Shown here: positions 57,401 to 64,000 of the stretch, piece by piece
Position numbering within the stretch: the first letter of the stretch is position 1
How the letters are laid out: every line of letters starts with the position of its first letter
Assembly (NCBI RefSeq): GCF_018100925.1
Contig: NZ_JAGJEH010000003.1
Span: forward strand, 62,001-126,000
Reading direction: 5' to 3'
Length of the DNA stretch: 64,000 nt
From: Pseudoalteromonas luteoviolacea
GTDB taxonomy: Bacteria > Pseudomonadota > Gammaproteobacteria > Enterobacterales > Alteromonadaceae
Notes under the pieces: generated by a model
Told to the model about the DNA's origin: nothing
Databases searched by the model: none
What the model saw: the letters and a program-made list of their open reading frames with translations, nothing else
Made by a program: the position numbers and the translations under genes

Positions 57401-60400
57401 CCATCCATTAAGGAGTGATGGTGTGACCAAATCAAAACGTGACCGTTTTCACCTAAGTTAAGTAAGTGGAACCTCATCAACGGCGCGTCGACGATGTTAA
57501 ACTTAGTGCCTGCATCTTGGCAGCGAATTCGTTCTACTTCTTCTTGTTGTGCCGCTGCATCTAAATGGACAAGTGATACCTCGGACCAATTGAGTTCGAC
57601 TTCATGCTGAACTAACTGATGGCAATACCCTTCCTCAAACCCTACAAAAGCGGTTTTGAAGATATCATGCCTGTTCACGATGCTGTGCCATGCTAATTTC
57701 AACATCTCTGGCAATACGTATTCAAAGTCCAAGCGAATTTGGGTGACGTAAGCGCTGCTATCTAATTCACTATGGAACAGCAACCCTTTTTGCATGCCCG
57801 TTGCGGGGTAAATATCCAACGCATCGTGTTGCGAATGCCAGTGCGAAAGCGTCTCAATAGGCGCAGTCGCGTGCGGGAATTGCGCTGCAATTGTGCTCTC
57901 ATCTAAAGCACCGACACAATGCGATATAATCCCTTGCACAGCTTTTTGGAGATGGCTTGCCAATGAATCAGCCTGTTGCTGGCTAAAATCAGACAAGTCA
58001 AAGTTGATCTTAAACTGCATGCTGCCATTGGTTACCATGGCGATTAGGTCTAGTTTATGTGACATAGGTCGATTGGCGCTAGACCAATCACCCGCTGATT
58101 CCGTTGCAATTGAAAAGAACTCACCATCTTCTGTTACATTGTCAAACTGACCCAAGTAGTTAAATTGAATTTGAGCTGGCGCATAATCACCCAATTCACG
58201 GCTCTGCTCGCTATTGGCGATCACGCCAAATCCAATACCATTGCTCGGAATTGCTCGATAGGTCTCTTTAACGTGGTGAATTATTTTCTCATAAGCAAGC
58301 GCATTAAGACTCTCGTTAGATGCTGCCAGTAAAACAGGGTAAATGCTTGTAAACCAACCGACGGTTTCTGTCAGGTCTAAGCTTTCTGTTAACGCCTCTC
58401 GGCCATGGCCTTCCATATCAATCAAGAATTGGTTACCACCACTCCACTGGTGCAAAGCGATTAAAAGCGAACTCAGCAATAGTTCATTAACTTGCAAGTC
58501 ATACTTTAAAATAGCTTGGGTGATCAGCTGCTGTGTTTCCTTTTTAGAAAAGCTCGTTTGCGCTTGCGATTTTGCTACAGCATGTTCACTGCTTTGAGAC
58601 TCAAGCACAGGCAGCGGACTCGATTGCGTTGCTACGACACTTTGCCAATAAGGTATTTGCGCCAAAATCTGCTCATCCGACGCATACTCTTGAAGAAACT
58701 CACCCCACGCTTTATACGAAGAAGATTTTGGTGCCAACTGAACACGGCCAAATGCATGCAGCTGAGAAAACGCAGCTTCAATATCAGACAATAAAATACG
58801 CCATGACACACCATCAACGACCAGGTGGTGAAGCACAATAAATAAACGCCCGTCTTGCGCATTGTGCTCATCTTCCACATATACAAATCTAGCCAACGGT
58901 CCTGCCAGCTCAAAACTTTGATGATAGCGATTGACTATCTCGGCCACTTGCTCTTTATCAGATAGTGAGCACTTTTCGACCGCAAAGAAGTGGTTCAGTG
59001 ATTGCGTGGTAATGTCTTGATGACTTGCTTGCCAATTGTTTGCTTCGTGTTTAAAGCTCAACCTAAGGGCATCGTGGCGATTTACCAGCTCTGCAACAAT
59101 GGTTTGTAATGCTTCAGCATTAAACTCAGGTGGGGTATTTAGCATCACTGCTTGATTATAATAATCTAATTCAACCCCCTTTTGTAAAAACGCTTGCTGC
59201 ACCGGTAACAGTGGCATCTCGCCAGTTACTGCCTCTTGAGATATGTCCAATTCTTTATCGGTAGTCGCGACACCTGACAGAGACCGTATGGTGGAAAACT
59301 TAAACAAATCGGCCAGTGAAAAGAATACGCCCTGATGACGTGCTTTTGCCACAATTTGGATAGCCAAAATCGAATCGCCACCTAGCTCAAAAAAGTCTGC
59401 CATCACATCAAGGGTATCTGGTGCCACTCTCAATACGGATGCCCATACATTGCGCAACGTGACCTCTAAACTTGATTCTGGCTCCGTTACCTTCGAGCTA
59501 CCTTGCAAAGTGCTGACATCAGGTAGCGCTTTACTATCGACTTTACCATTGAGCGTAAGCTTAAACTCATCAACTGCCACAACAAACTTAGGCACCATAT
59601 ACTCAGGTAAATGTTTTGTTAGGTTTTGAAGAATTTGCGTATCGAGCGATGCGCCGTCTTGTGCGGTGTAATATGCAACTAGCACAGCCTGCCCCGCGGC
59701 ACCTTGTGACTTGGCTACAAAGGCAGCTTTAACACCTTTTACCGCTAATATATGATGCTTTATCTCATCCAGATCTATCCGATAACCACGGATTTTTATC
59801 TGCGCCTTTCTGCGTCCGATATATTCCAACTTACCGTCGGATAGATAACGCACTAAATCGCCAGTACGATATAACACAGTATCTGTGCCGTTAATATTTT
59901 TCGTGATAAAAGCTTGTTCAGTGAGATCTGGACGGTTTAGGTAGCCTTTTGATAACCCTGAGCCGGCAATAAATAGCTCACCAACTGATCCAAAAGGAAT
60001 GCGTTGTAGTTGATCATTAAAGACATATAAAGATGTACCAGCCACTGACACGCCAATTGCGACGTTTTCCTGATCTACTTTCGCGGCCGAAGACGGTGTG
60101 ATCACCTCAAAACAACAGCCGACGGTCGACTCTGTGGGGCCATACTCATTGATATAAGTTGCCTGGGGCAGGTGCTTGGTGCGCCACTCATTAACAGCTT
60201 TCCAGTGTAGCGCCTCTCCTCCAATTATCAGCACATGTTCCAATGTACTTGAAAAATCGCCCAACACTGCTGAAATTACATCCAAATGAGATGGTGTCAC
60301 CTTGAATATGCATGGCGCTTCACAGTCTTTTATGAACGCCGCAATTGATGCGGCATCATTGCTCTGTTCAGCGACGATATTGACTGTACCAGCAACGCTC

Positions 60401-63400
60401 AGCGGGCCAAAGCAAGCGCTGATAGTTGCATCAAAACTCAGTGTTGAACTCACCAAACTCTGACTTGCATTGACAAAATAATGCGACTTTACATGGTCTA
60501 AGTATGACGCGAGATTGGCATGAGATATCTCGATTCCTTTTGGTGTTCCCGTTGAACCTGAGGTAAATAAAACATATGCATTTTGCTGCAAATCAGGCAA
60601 AGCAAATGTCTCATCGTCTGCAAAGTCTTCTAACCAGCTATCGTCTGTCACATCCTCTTCAAGCACCAGCTCTGAAATACCTTGTACACTGAAAGGCAAA
60701 GCATGGGATTCATGAGAAATGACAACACTTGCATGCGTTTGCTCAATAATAGCTTGGTTGCGCATCGCCGGGTTTTTAACGTCCAGAGGAACATAGCACG
60801 CACCGGCTCTCATAACCGCCAACACGGCTATCAGTGACTCAATACTCCGTGGCAAGAAAATTCCAACTTTGTCATTTTCACCAACCTCTTCCTCTCGCAG
60901 CGCACAAGCTAAATTATTTACGCGGTCATTAAGCTGTAAATAAGTTAGACTCTGATCGGCCATGGTTACAGCTATCGCGCTTGGATTTTGCTCCACACTG
61001 CGTTCAAATAACTCAATGACAGACGGCGCTGGCATAGATCCACTCTGGATACTTTGCTGTTCTAGTGCCGCAATGCGCTCTAGTTCTCTAGTGTCTAAAA
61101 ACGAATCAAAATCAATTTCTTGGCTCGGTTCATCAAGGATTTGCGATATAATTTTATGTAAATAGTTTATAACCTTTTCAATATATTGCTGATCAAACTG
61201 CTCAAGGTTTGCGTTAACTCTGAAGCCCAATGAGTTATCAGCCGGGCTATTAAAAAACGTCACATACAGCATGAAGTTGATTTTTTCGAAAAAGTTTCCA
61301 CCTTGAAGGTCAACATCACCGAGTATGCTTTCATAAACATGAAAATCGATAAAATTAAACAGTGACGATGAGAATTCACTATTTGTTGCACGCTGAACTT
61401 CACTGAGCGGGTAGCTTCGGTGCGACATTAGGTCGACACTTTCACTATGCACTTTTTCAATTAATTGCTGCCATGTTCCCTTGGTGACATCTATTCTCAT
61501 CGGCAGAGAATTTAGATATAGGCCAAGCGTTTGCTCACTGCCTTCTAGCTCTGGTCTGCCATTAGTTACAACTGAAGTCACAACATCTTTTTGGCCATCC
61601 AACAAAGCCATTAACACAGTGTGTGCGCTCAGCAAGATGCTCTTTTCTGTGACTTTTAATTGCTTAGATAAGTCTTTCAAGCGGCGACGTTGATCACTGC
61701 TTAGTGCTGTTGACGCTTCCTGTAGAGCACCTTTTTTGAGGTTTGACCACCAAGGTAAACTCATTCCGTCTAACTTTTCTTCAAAGTACTGACGGCTGTT
61801 TCCTGATTCAATAGCCGCCACTTCTTGGGCAATTTGTAACGAAAATGCAGGAGGCTTCGATTGCAGCAATAACGGTTGCCCAGATAGCAAACGCTTGTAC
61901 TGAGTGAATAGTTCTGTATTGAAAGACGCCAAACTCCAACCATCTAACAAAGCATGATGGAATGAAAGATGAAGATAAACATCATCATCGGCAATGGTAT
62001 GAATAGCCATACGCCACGGGATATCACCCATTTCGAACGGCGATGCCAATTCCAACGCCAAACACTGTTGTTCATATTGCGCTAAATCATTGACCTCTTC
62101 ATCTGTCATCGCCCTCACTGCCAAAGGCAAGGCAATCGATTCATGTATAACTTGGATTGGCTGAGAACAGCATGACTCAAATGTCGATCTCAGTACTGAA
62201 TGGCGTTCTACAATCGCACTCAAAGCCTGAACAAACAAATCTGGTTGCCATTGCAACTTTAATCGAGAGCTAGACACATCGTGGTAAGTGCCATCGCTCG
62301 CCTCAAGCATGTTATGGATCACCATACCCTGCTGAGTAGCGGTCAATGGAAATGCATCTTCGATTGTTGCCTTGGTTATTTGTGGCAGCGCCTGTTGTTG
62401 TTCTTCAGACAGCAACGCAAATGGCTTTTCTATTACTTTAGTTGTCGATTCTGTGTCATTGCGTTCAATGGCATCCGCCAGAGATACAACTGATTGATAA
62501 TTAAATACATCTTTGACCGAAAACTGAAGGCCGATGTTTGCGGCGTTGGCAACCAATGAAATTGCTCGAATTGAATCACCGCCTAGGTTGAAAAAGTTAT
62601 CCTGAATACCAACTTTTTCACACTCCAAGGTTTGTTCAAACACAGCACATAGCTGGCGTTGAATGGGAGTTTCTGGCGCTTGATATTCTTCGCTGATGTA
62701 ACTTACTGGCATTGATAAGAGTAAGCTGCGGTTGAGCTTGCCATTTACCGTCATAGGTAAATCATCCAACATTACATAAGCTGCTGGCACCATATGTTTG
62801 GGTAATTTCACCTGCAAATAGCCGTGTAGCTCACGAAATAGCGCTTGCTGATCACCTGAGCCTAACTCATCTGCCAAAGTGAAATATATAACCAGTTCGT
62901 GACCTGATTGCTCTTTAGGCTTAGCCAGCACTGCGCAGGATTTTACTTGCGGGTGGGAATTTAAACTTGCTTCAATTTCACCGAGCTCAATTCTAAAGCC
63001 TCGAATTTTTACTTGCTCATCAATACGACCTAAATACTGTAGGCTCATATCATCCAACCAGCGAACAAGGTCACCACTGCGGTAAATTACGGCATTTTGC
63101 TCAGCGCTAAACGGATCGGCTAGAAACTTTTCAAGATTCAGCTCTGGTCTATTCAAGTACCCATTTGTAACACCTTGACCGCCAACCCACAGTTCCCCTG
63201 GGACGCCTGGAGGCTGGCAATTTCCATTTTCATCAACAACATAACAAGTCAAATCTTGTAACGGCTTACCAATTAGGCTGATCCCTTGCTCACAGTGCGC
63301 GCGCTCTATTTTTTGATAGGTAACATGCACAGTAGTTTCTGTAATACCATACATATTGATCAACTGCGGGGCCTCACTGCCGTAGCGATCCATCCACGGT

Positions 63401-64000
63401 AACAGCTTGGTAAAGTTCAGATACTCTCCACCAAATACGACATAGCGCAGTTGGTGTGGGCTATTGTGTTCAAGCACATATTCTGACAATTGATAAAAAG
63501 CTGAGGCTGTTTGGCTCAACACCGTGACACCGTGCGTCGTTAAAAGCTTGGCAAATCGCTGCGGCGAACGACTGTCTTCATAAGACACCATTACCGTCTT
63601 CGCACCATACAATAACGCTCCCCACAGCTCCCAAACAGAAAAGTCAAAGGCAGTAGAATGGAAGCAACTCCAAACGTCTTGCTCGCTGAACTCGAACTGT
63701 TGATCTGATGATTTAAACAGTCTCAGCACATTTTTATGGGTAACTTGAACACCTTTGGGCAGCCCTGAAGAGCCTGACGTGTAAATGATATACGCCACTA
63801 GATTTTCAGGCAGTTCGATATTCAAATTGTCGGCATCGAGCCCAGATTGCAAGCCGGTATAATGTTCTCCATCAAGTACAATGCGTTTGATTTGATCAGT
63901 ATCTAACACTGGTAAGTTTTGCAGTGCCTCCGAGGTAACGACCAAATTGATATCACTATCATTGATGATATGAGTCAAACGCGCCGCAGGATAACTTGGG
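51463..64000 (-). CDS. NRPS (5' end outside window): A - PCP - C - A - PCP - E - C - A - PCP - C - A - PCP
   Basis: At least 4178 residues; the frame is open at the right edge. The leucine TTG at 63978 sits inside the first A domain (PSYPAARLTHII) and is not a start. Residues below count from it. A1 (~67): pocket D-F-W-S-V-G-M-V-H-K, close to the threonine code. PCP LGGDSIRA ~468. C HHALLDGW ~680. A2 (~1141): D-A-S-K-I-G-E-V-G-K, asparagine-like. PCP ~1536. E domain with HHLVVDGVSW ~1718, EGHGRE and FNYLGQFD, giving the D-form. C HHHSLMDGW ~2190, in the place of a D-accepting C domain. A3 (~2663): D-A-T-K-I-G-E-V-G-K, asparagine-like. PCP ~3058. C HHIVFDGW ~3258. A4 (~3733): D-A-G-S-I-G-E-V-T-K, unassigned. 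PCP LGGHSLLA ~4104. An acidic tail (EEDVWEL) ends the protein; there is no thioesterase. Predicted partial chain Thr, D-Asn, Asn, X. Confidence 0.94.
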   Translation of the reverse strand, partial: PSYPAARLTHIINDSDINLVVTSEALQNLPVLDTDQIKRIVLDGEHYTGLQSGLDADNLNIELPENLVAYIIYTSGSSGLPKGVQVTHKNVLRLFKSSDQQFEFSEQDVWSCFHSTAFDFSVWELWGALLYGAKTVMVSYEDSRSPQRFAKLLTTHGVTVLSQTASAFYQLSEYVLEHNSPHQLRYVVFGGEYLNFTKLLPWMDRYGSEAPQLINMYGITETTVHVTYQKIERAHCEQGISLIGKPLQDLTCYVVDENGNCQPPGVPGELWVGGQGVTNGYLNRPELNLEKFLADPFSAEQNAVIYRSGDLVRWLDDMSLQYLGRIDEQVKIRGFRIELGEIEASLNSHPQVKSCAVLAKPKEQSGHELVIYFTLADELGSGDQQALFRELHGYLQVKLPKHMVPAAYVMLDDLPMTVNGKLNRSLLLSMPVSYISEEYQAPETPIQRQLCAVFEQTLECEKVGIQDNFFNLGGDSIRAISLVANAANIGLQFSVKDVFNYQSVVSLADAIERNDTESTTKVIEKPFALLSEEQQQALPQITKATIEDAFPLTATQQGMVIHNMLEASDGTYHDVSSSRLKLQWQPDLFVQALSAIVERHSVLRSTFESCCSQPIQVIHESIALPLAVRAMTDEEVNDLAQYEQQCLALELASPFEMGDIPWRMAIHTIADDDVYLHLSFHHALLDGWSLASFNTELFTQYKRLLSGQPLLLQSKPPAFSLQIAQEVAAIESGNSRQYFEEKLDGMSLPWWSNLKKGALQEASTALSSDQRRRLKDLSKQLKVTEKSILLSAHTVLMALLDGQKDVVTSVVTNGRPELEGSEQTLGLYLNSLPMRIDVTKGTWQQLIEKVHSESVDLMSHRSYPLSEVQRATNSEFSSSLFNFIDFHVYESILGDVDLQGGNFFEKINFMLYVTFFNSPADNSLGFRVNANLEQFDQQYIEKVINYLHKIISQILDEPSQEIDFDSFLDTRELERIAALEQQSIQSGSMPAPSVIELFERSVEQNPSAIAVTMADQSLTYLQLNDRVNNLACALREEEVGENDKVGIFLPRSIESLIAVLAVMRAGACYVPLDVKNPAMRNQAIIEQTHASVVISHESHALPFSVQGISELVLEEDVTDDSWLEDFADDETFALPDLQQNAYVLFTSGSTGTPKGIEISHANLASYLDHVKSHYFVNASQSLVSSTLSFDATISACFGPLSVAGTVNIVAEQSNDAASIAAFIKDCEAPCIFKVTPSHLDVISAVLGDFSSTLEHVLIIGGEALHWKAVNEWRTKHLPQATYINEYGPTESTVGCCFEVITPSSAAKVDQENVAIGVSVAGTSLYVFNDQLQRIPFGSVGELFIAGSGLSKGYLNRPDLTEQAFITKNINGTDTVLYRTGDLVRYLSDGKLEYIGRRKAQIKIRGYRIDLDEIKHHILAVKGVKAAFVAKSQGAAGQAVLVAYYTAQDGASLDTQILQNLTKHLPEYMVPKFVVAVDEFKLTLNGKVDSKALPDVSTLQGSSKVTEPESSLEVTLRNVWASVLRVAPDTLDVMADFFELGGDSILAIQIVAKARHQGVFFSLADLFKFSTIRSLSGVATTDKELDISQEAVTGEMPLLPVQQAFLQKGVELDYYNQAVMLNTPPEFNAEALQTIVAELVNRHDALRLSFKHEANNWQASHQDITTQSLNHFFAVEKCSLSDKEQVAEIVNRYHQSFELAGPLARFVYVEDEHNAQDGRLFIVLHHLVVDGVSWRILLSDIEAAFSQLHAFGRVQLAPKSSSYKAWGEFLQEYASDEQILAQIPYWQSVVATQSSPLPVLESQSSEHAVAKSQAQTSFSKKETQQLITQAILKYDLQVNELLLSSLLIALHQWSGGNQFLIDMEGHGREALTESLDLTETVGWFTSIYPVLLAASNESLNALAYEKIIHHVKETYRAIPSNGIGFGVIANSEQSRELGDYAPAQIQFNYLGQFDNVTEDGEFFSIATESAGDWSSANRPMSHKLDLIAMVTNGSMQFKINFDLSDFSQQQADSLASHLQKAVQGIISHCVGALDESTIAAQFPHATAPIETLSHWHSQHDALDIYPATGMQKGLLFHSELDSSAYVTQIRLDFEYVLPEMLKLAWHSIVNRHDIFKTAFVGFEEGYCHQLVQHEVELNWSEVSLVHLDAAAQQEEVERIRCQDAGTKFNIVDAPLMRFHLLNLGENGHVLIWSHHHSLMDGWSMSMVFQEVAKVYEAALANKPMTLPAVAPYKNYIQWLNQQDQAASLTFWKAQLSEAMAPTPLPLMDSSKVAESEQEFALQLNVEQTQSLVEFARKTKTTLNSLLQSSWAILLSRYSSESTVTFGYTTTGRPPVLENVGKMVGLFINSLPCRVTVEGSEKVEDFLISQRDALSQREQHNFISATEIQTAANSHGTGELYNSVIVFENYPIKDVSAHVNNAGLVITDVQPYARTNFPLSLIAHLGDTLSIRFEYHLGQYSAADIETVGQQLKAVLLQLVEKAQARVCDIDLAVDAAVETLQESESGIASTPFFALNDKVAEYAQLSPNAPAVSSQDGALTYDALATKVACLSVVLQDEGLAPGQAVGICMERSVKSTVAMLAVLKAGGFYVPIDAKTPSARINHIIDDCGMELMLVDEHTVESVPLDGVDFMMLDDELFDEDWYQCSEQELQDAKTSVQSSDTAYVIYTSGSTGKPKGVAVSHANLAHYLNYAASQYFDGVNGAVVSTSLSFDATITSLFTPLVCGKEVVLIEQGSRELDSLAALIANAASPMLFKLTPSHLNALAKLYDQPQTKVEHMCIVGGENLSWGTVDQWRNSVMPNACIINEYGPTEATVGCVVFKVSANESAGQTVGSVPIGVPIHNTVLRVLDKDGRAVPKGAKGELYIGGEGVTQGYMNRLALTQEKFIEFSDDTNQALTYYRTGDIVRYKHDGNLEFISRVDEQVKVRGYRIETGEIEHHLLSNQSISAAHVMLDDTAAQHLVAYIACDVDMDLAELERSLRTSLALELNDYMCPSQYVFLAQLPLTANGKVDRKALPKWQAHTEQTSSSGPVGEIENQLANIWAQLLEVELAAITQDSDFFLLGGHSLLAIQLITAIRETFNVEVSLHQLFDASSLSGQGEVVEQADAATFTPAIQPVSLDMTHYPLTHAQERLWFIDQMGQGSSQYNMPLAFEVSGQFDVELIEQTLGEIVARHQVLRSNFVTVDEQPQVTYEHAQPFKLHRVDVSHLDAQARQHEVAQIQFENATKVFDLAKDLLVRASYVKLTNGVDVESGALLLCFHHIVFDGWSIGILMKEFNTIYAAKSRQVAAELTPLAVQYQDYAVWQRTWEGEQQYLADQTYWTEALAGSPQIHSIPTDKVRPARQSFAGSAVPFKLDQAQKNKLKAFCQSRGLTMSMALQTAFSVLLNRYSGESDILFGTPVANRDRKEVEPLIGFFVNLVVMRVGVEPQSSFDSLLQMVKQTSLAAQSHQSYPFDKLVSDLDITRSASHAPLVQVIFSMNTNKVEGLAAEEFAISPMHTEQLVAKVDLSLDVEEFDDEVGFSLGYCTDLFETETIEQMGENYLLIIENMLSMPELQVAQALVNQRTDRNTGRDGLTDSDKPFVAVHEAVKCHVVEAPEALALIDGSEQLTYGQLAAAARAMSVALYEQGVRAGSLVGVIAENSVSNVVLMVALSQMGAVYMPFDQRLPAQRIEQMIESSGVEHLIVPATHRKTDFAGVQQLSLDGLYIRSVDNQTQQVLLADKLMPVEADQLAYVIHTSGSTGVPKGVMIEHLALTSFVRNHNHFVGTQPQSRVMSVLSPAFDAGLGVIWSSLYSGATLCLASFEQSLSKQLIDFEVQQISLTPSILESLSWQSEFKLETLILGGEACPESTVEKWQQHCRLINEYGPTETTVTAMASDWSVSNSRSLGDVYPGFEAVVLDENGHPCPVGAIGELYLAGDQLARGYINAPELTAKAFIEMSLPGSSKQRYYKTGDLVRILPSGEFSFIGRADTQVKIRGFRIELEEIENKILLIDGVEQVVVDVCVLNEVENIVAYFVAIKDIDKPQFKEHLTALLPDYMVPNHYVSLEAMPLTVNGKVDRKSLPVPQSLHREQVYVAPTSELERQVCAMWQELLQVEQVGLEDNFFDLGGHSLLAARMYTAIQHQFDIELSMQEVLEQPVVSELVKVIDTAVRLKEGLISQHEDDSSDAEEDVWEL

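Noticed and set aside
63978..63980. Apparent start codon of the right-edge NRPS
   Set aside because: It is a TTG leucine inside the conserved YPAARLTHII stretch of an adenylation domain and the frame continues upstream to the window edge.
51463..64000. Alterochromide synthetase
   Set aside because: The Thr module is followed directly by Asn with an E domain, without the Val module expected, and the accompanying oxygenases and hybrid PKS do not fit.
5660..64000. MbtH-like protein, phosphopantetheinyl transferase or pathway regulator inside the cluster
   Set aside because: I looked for small frames with MbtH wording and for such genes and found none in the window.

Overview
The window (about 43-45% G+C by eye) comes from a marine-type gammaproteobacterium, most plausibly an Alteromonadales member such as Pseudoalteromonas. 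The helD-type helicase, RocG-like glutamate dehydrogenase and Alteromonadales-style TonB receptor suggest this; no 16S or marker gene is present to prove it. Every convincing gene lies on the minus strand, so transcription runs from the right edge to the left edge.

Layout, left to right. At 1-2970 are two housekeeping-type genes: a partial glutamate dehydrogenase and DNA helicase IV. At 3123-5309 is a TonB-dependent outer-membrane receptor with its own promoter and a leader hairpin that looks like a terminator. From 5660 to the right edge (more than 58 kb) is one non-ribosomal peptide / polyketide gene cluster. Its synthetases (minus-strand order of transcription) are: the right-edge NRPS (51463->64000, 5' end outside the window), 38874-45665 (two NRPS modules), 31429-38877 (PKS-NRPS hybrid with an embedded luciferase-like monooxygenase), 21329-26644 (fatty-acyl-AMP ligase loading module plus one NRPS module), 18005-21211 (NRPS module whose adenylation domain has decayed), 8906-13663 and 5660-8869 (module pair with a split tandem condensation arrangement). 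Between them sit three oxygenases (CmlA-like di-iron, SyrP-like and PhyH-like iron/2-oxoglutarate enzymes), an exported beta-lactamase-fold serine hydrolase, a MacAB-like efflux set (adaptor, ATPase, FtsX-type permease), a penicillin-acylase-family Ntn hydrolase and a SyrD/PvdE-type cyclic peptide exporter.

How the parts may work together (inference). A fatty acid is activated by the FAAL and starts the chain, so the peptide is made as a lipopeptide. Residues are predicted from adenylation pockets as Thr, D-Asn, Asn and Gly plus several that I cannot assign, with one malonyl extension. Beta-hydroxylation on or off the carrier proteins is likely. The product would be exported to the periplasm by the SyrD/PvdE-like transporter, could be deacylated there by the penicillin-acylase-family enzyme, and expelled by the MacAB-like pump. 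This is the same logic as pyoverdine maturation (PvdL FAAL, PvdE, PvdQ, PvdRT), though the pyoverdine chelator genes themselves are not seen here. The TonB receptor next door may or may not belong to the system.

The most unusual points are: an A domain without its ATP-binding motifs inside a C-A-PCP protein; a catalytically broken C domain that directly follows a protein ending in an intact C domain; an A domain lacking the usual Asp235; a monooxygenase domain inserted between C and A; no thioesterase anywhere in the window; and acidic C-terminal tails paired with TubC-type N-terminal docking domains that suggest an order of the synthetases. No RNA genes, CRISPR arrays or intact insertion sequences were seen.
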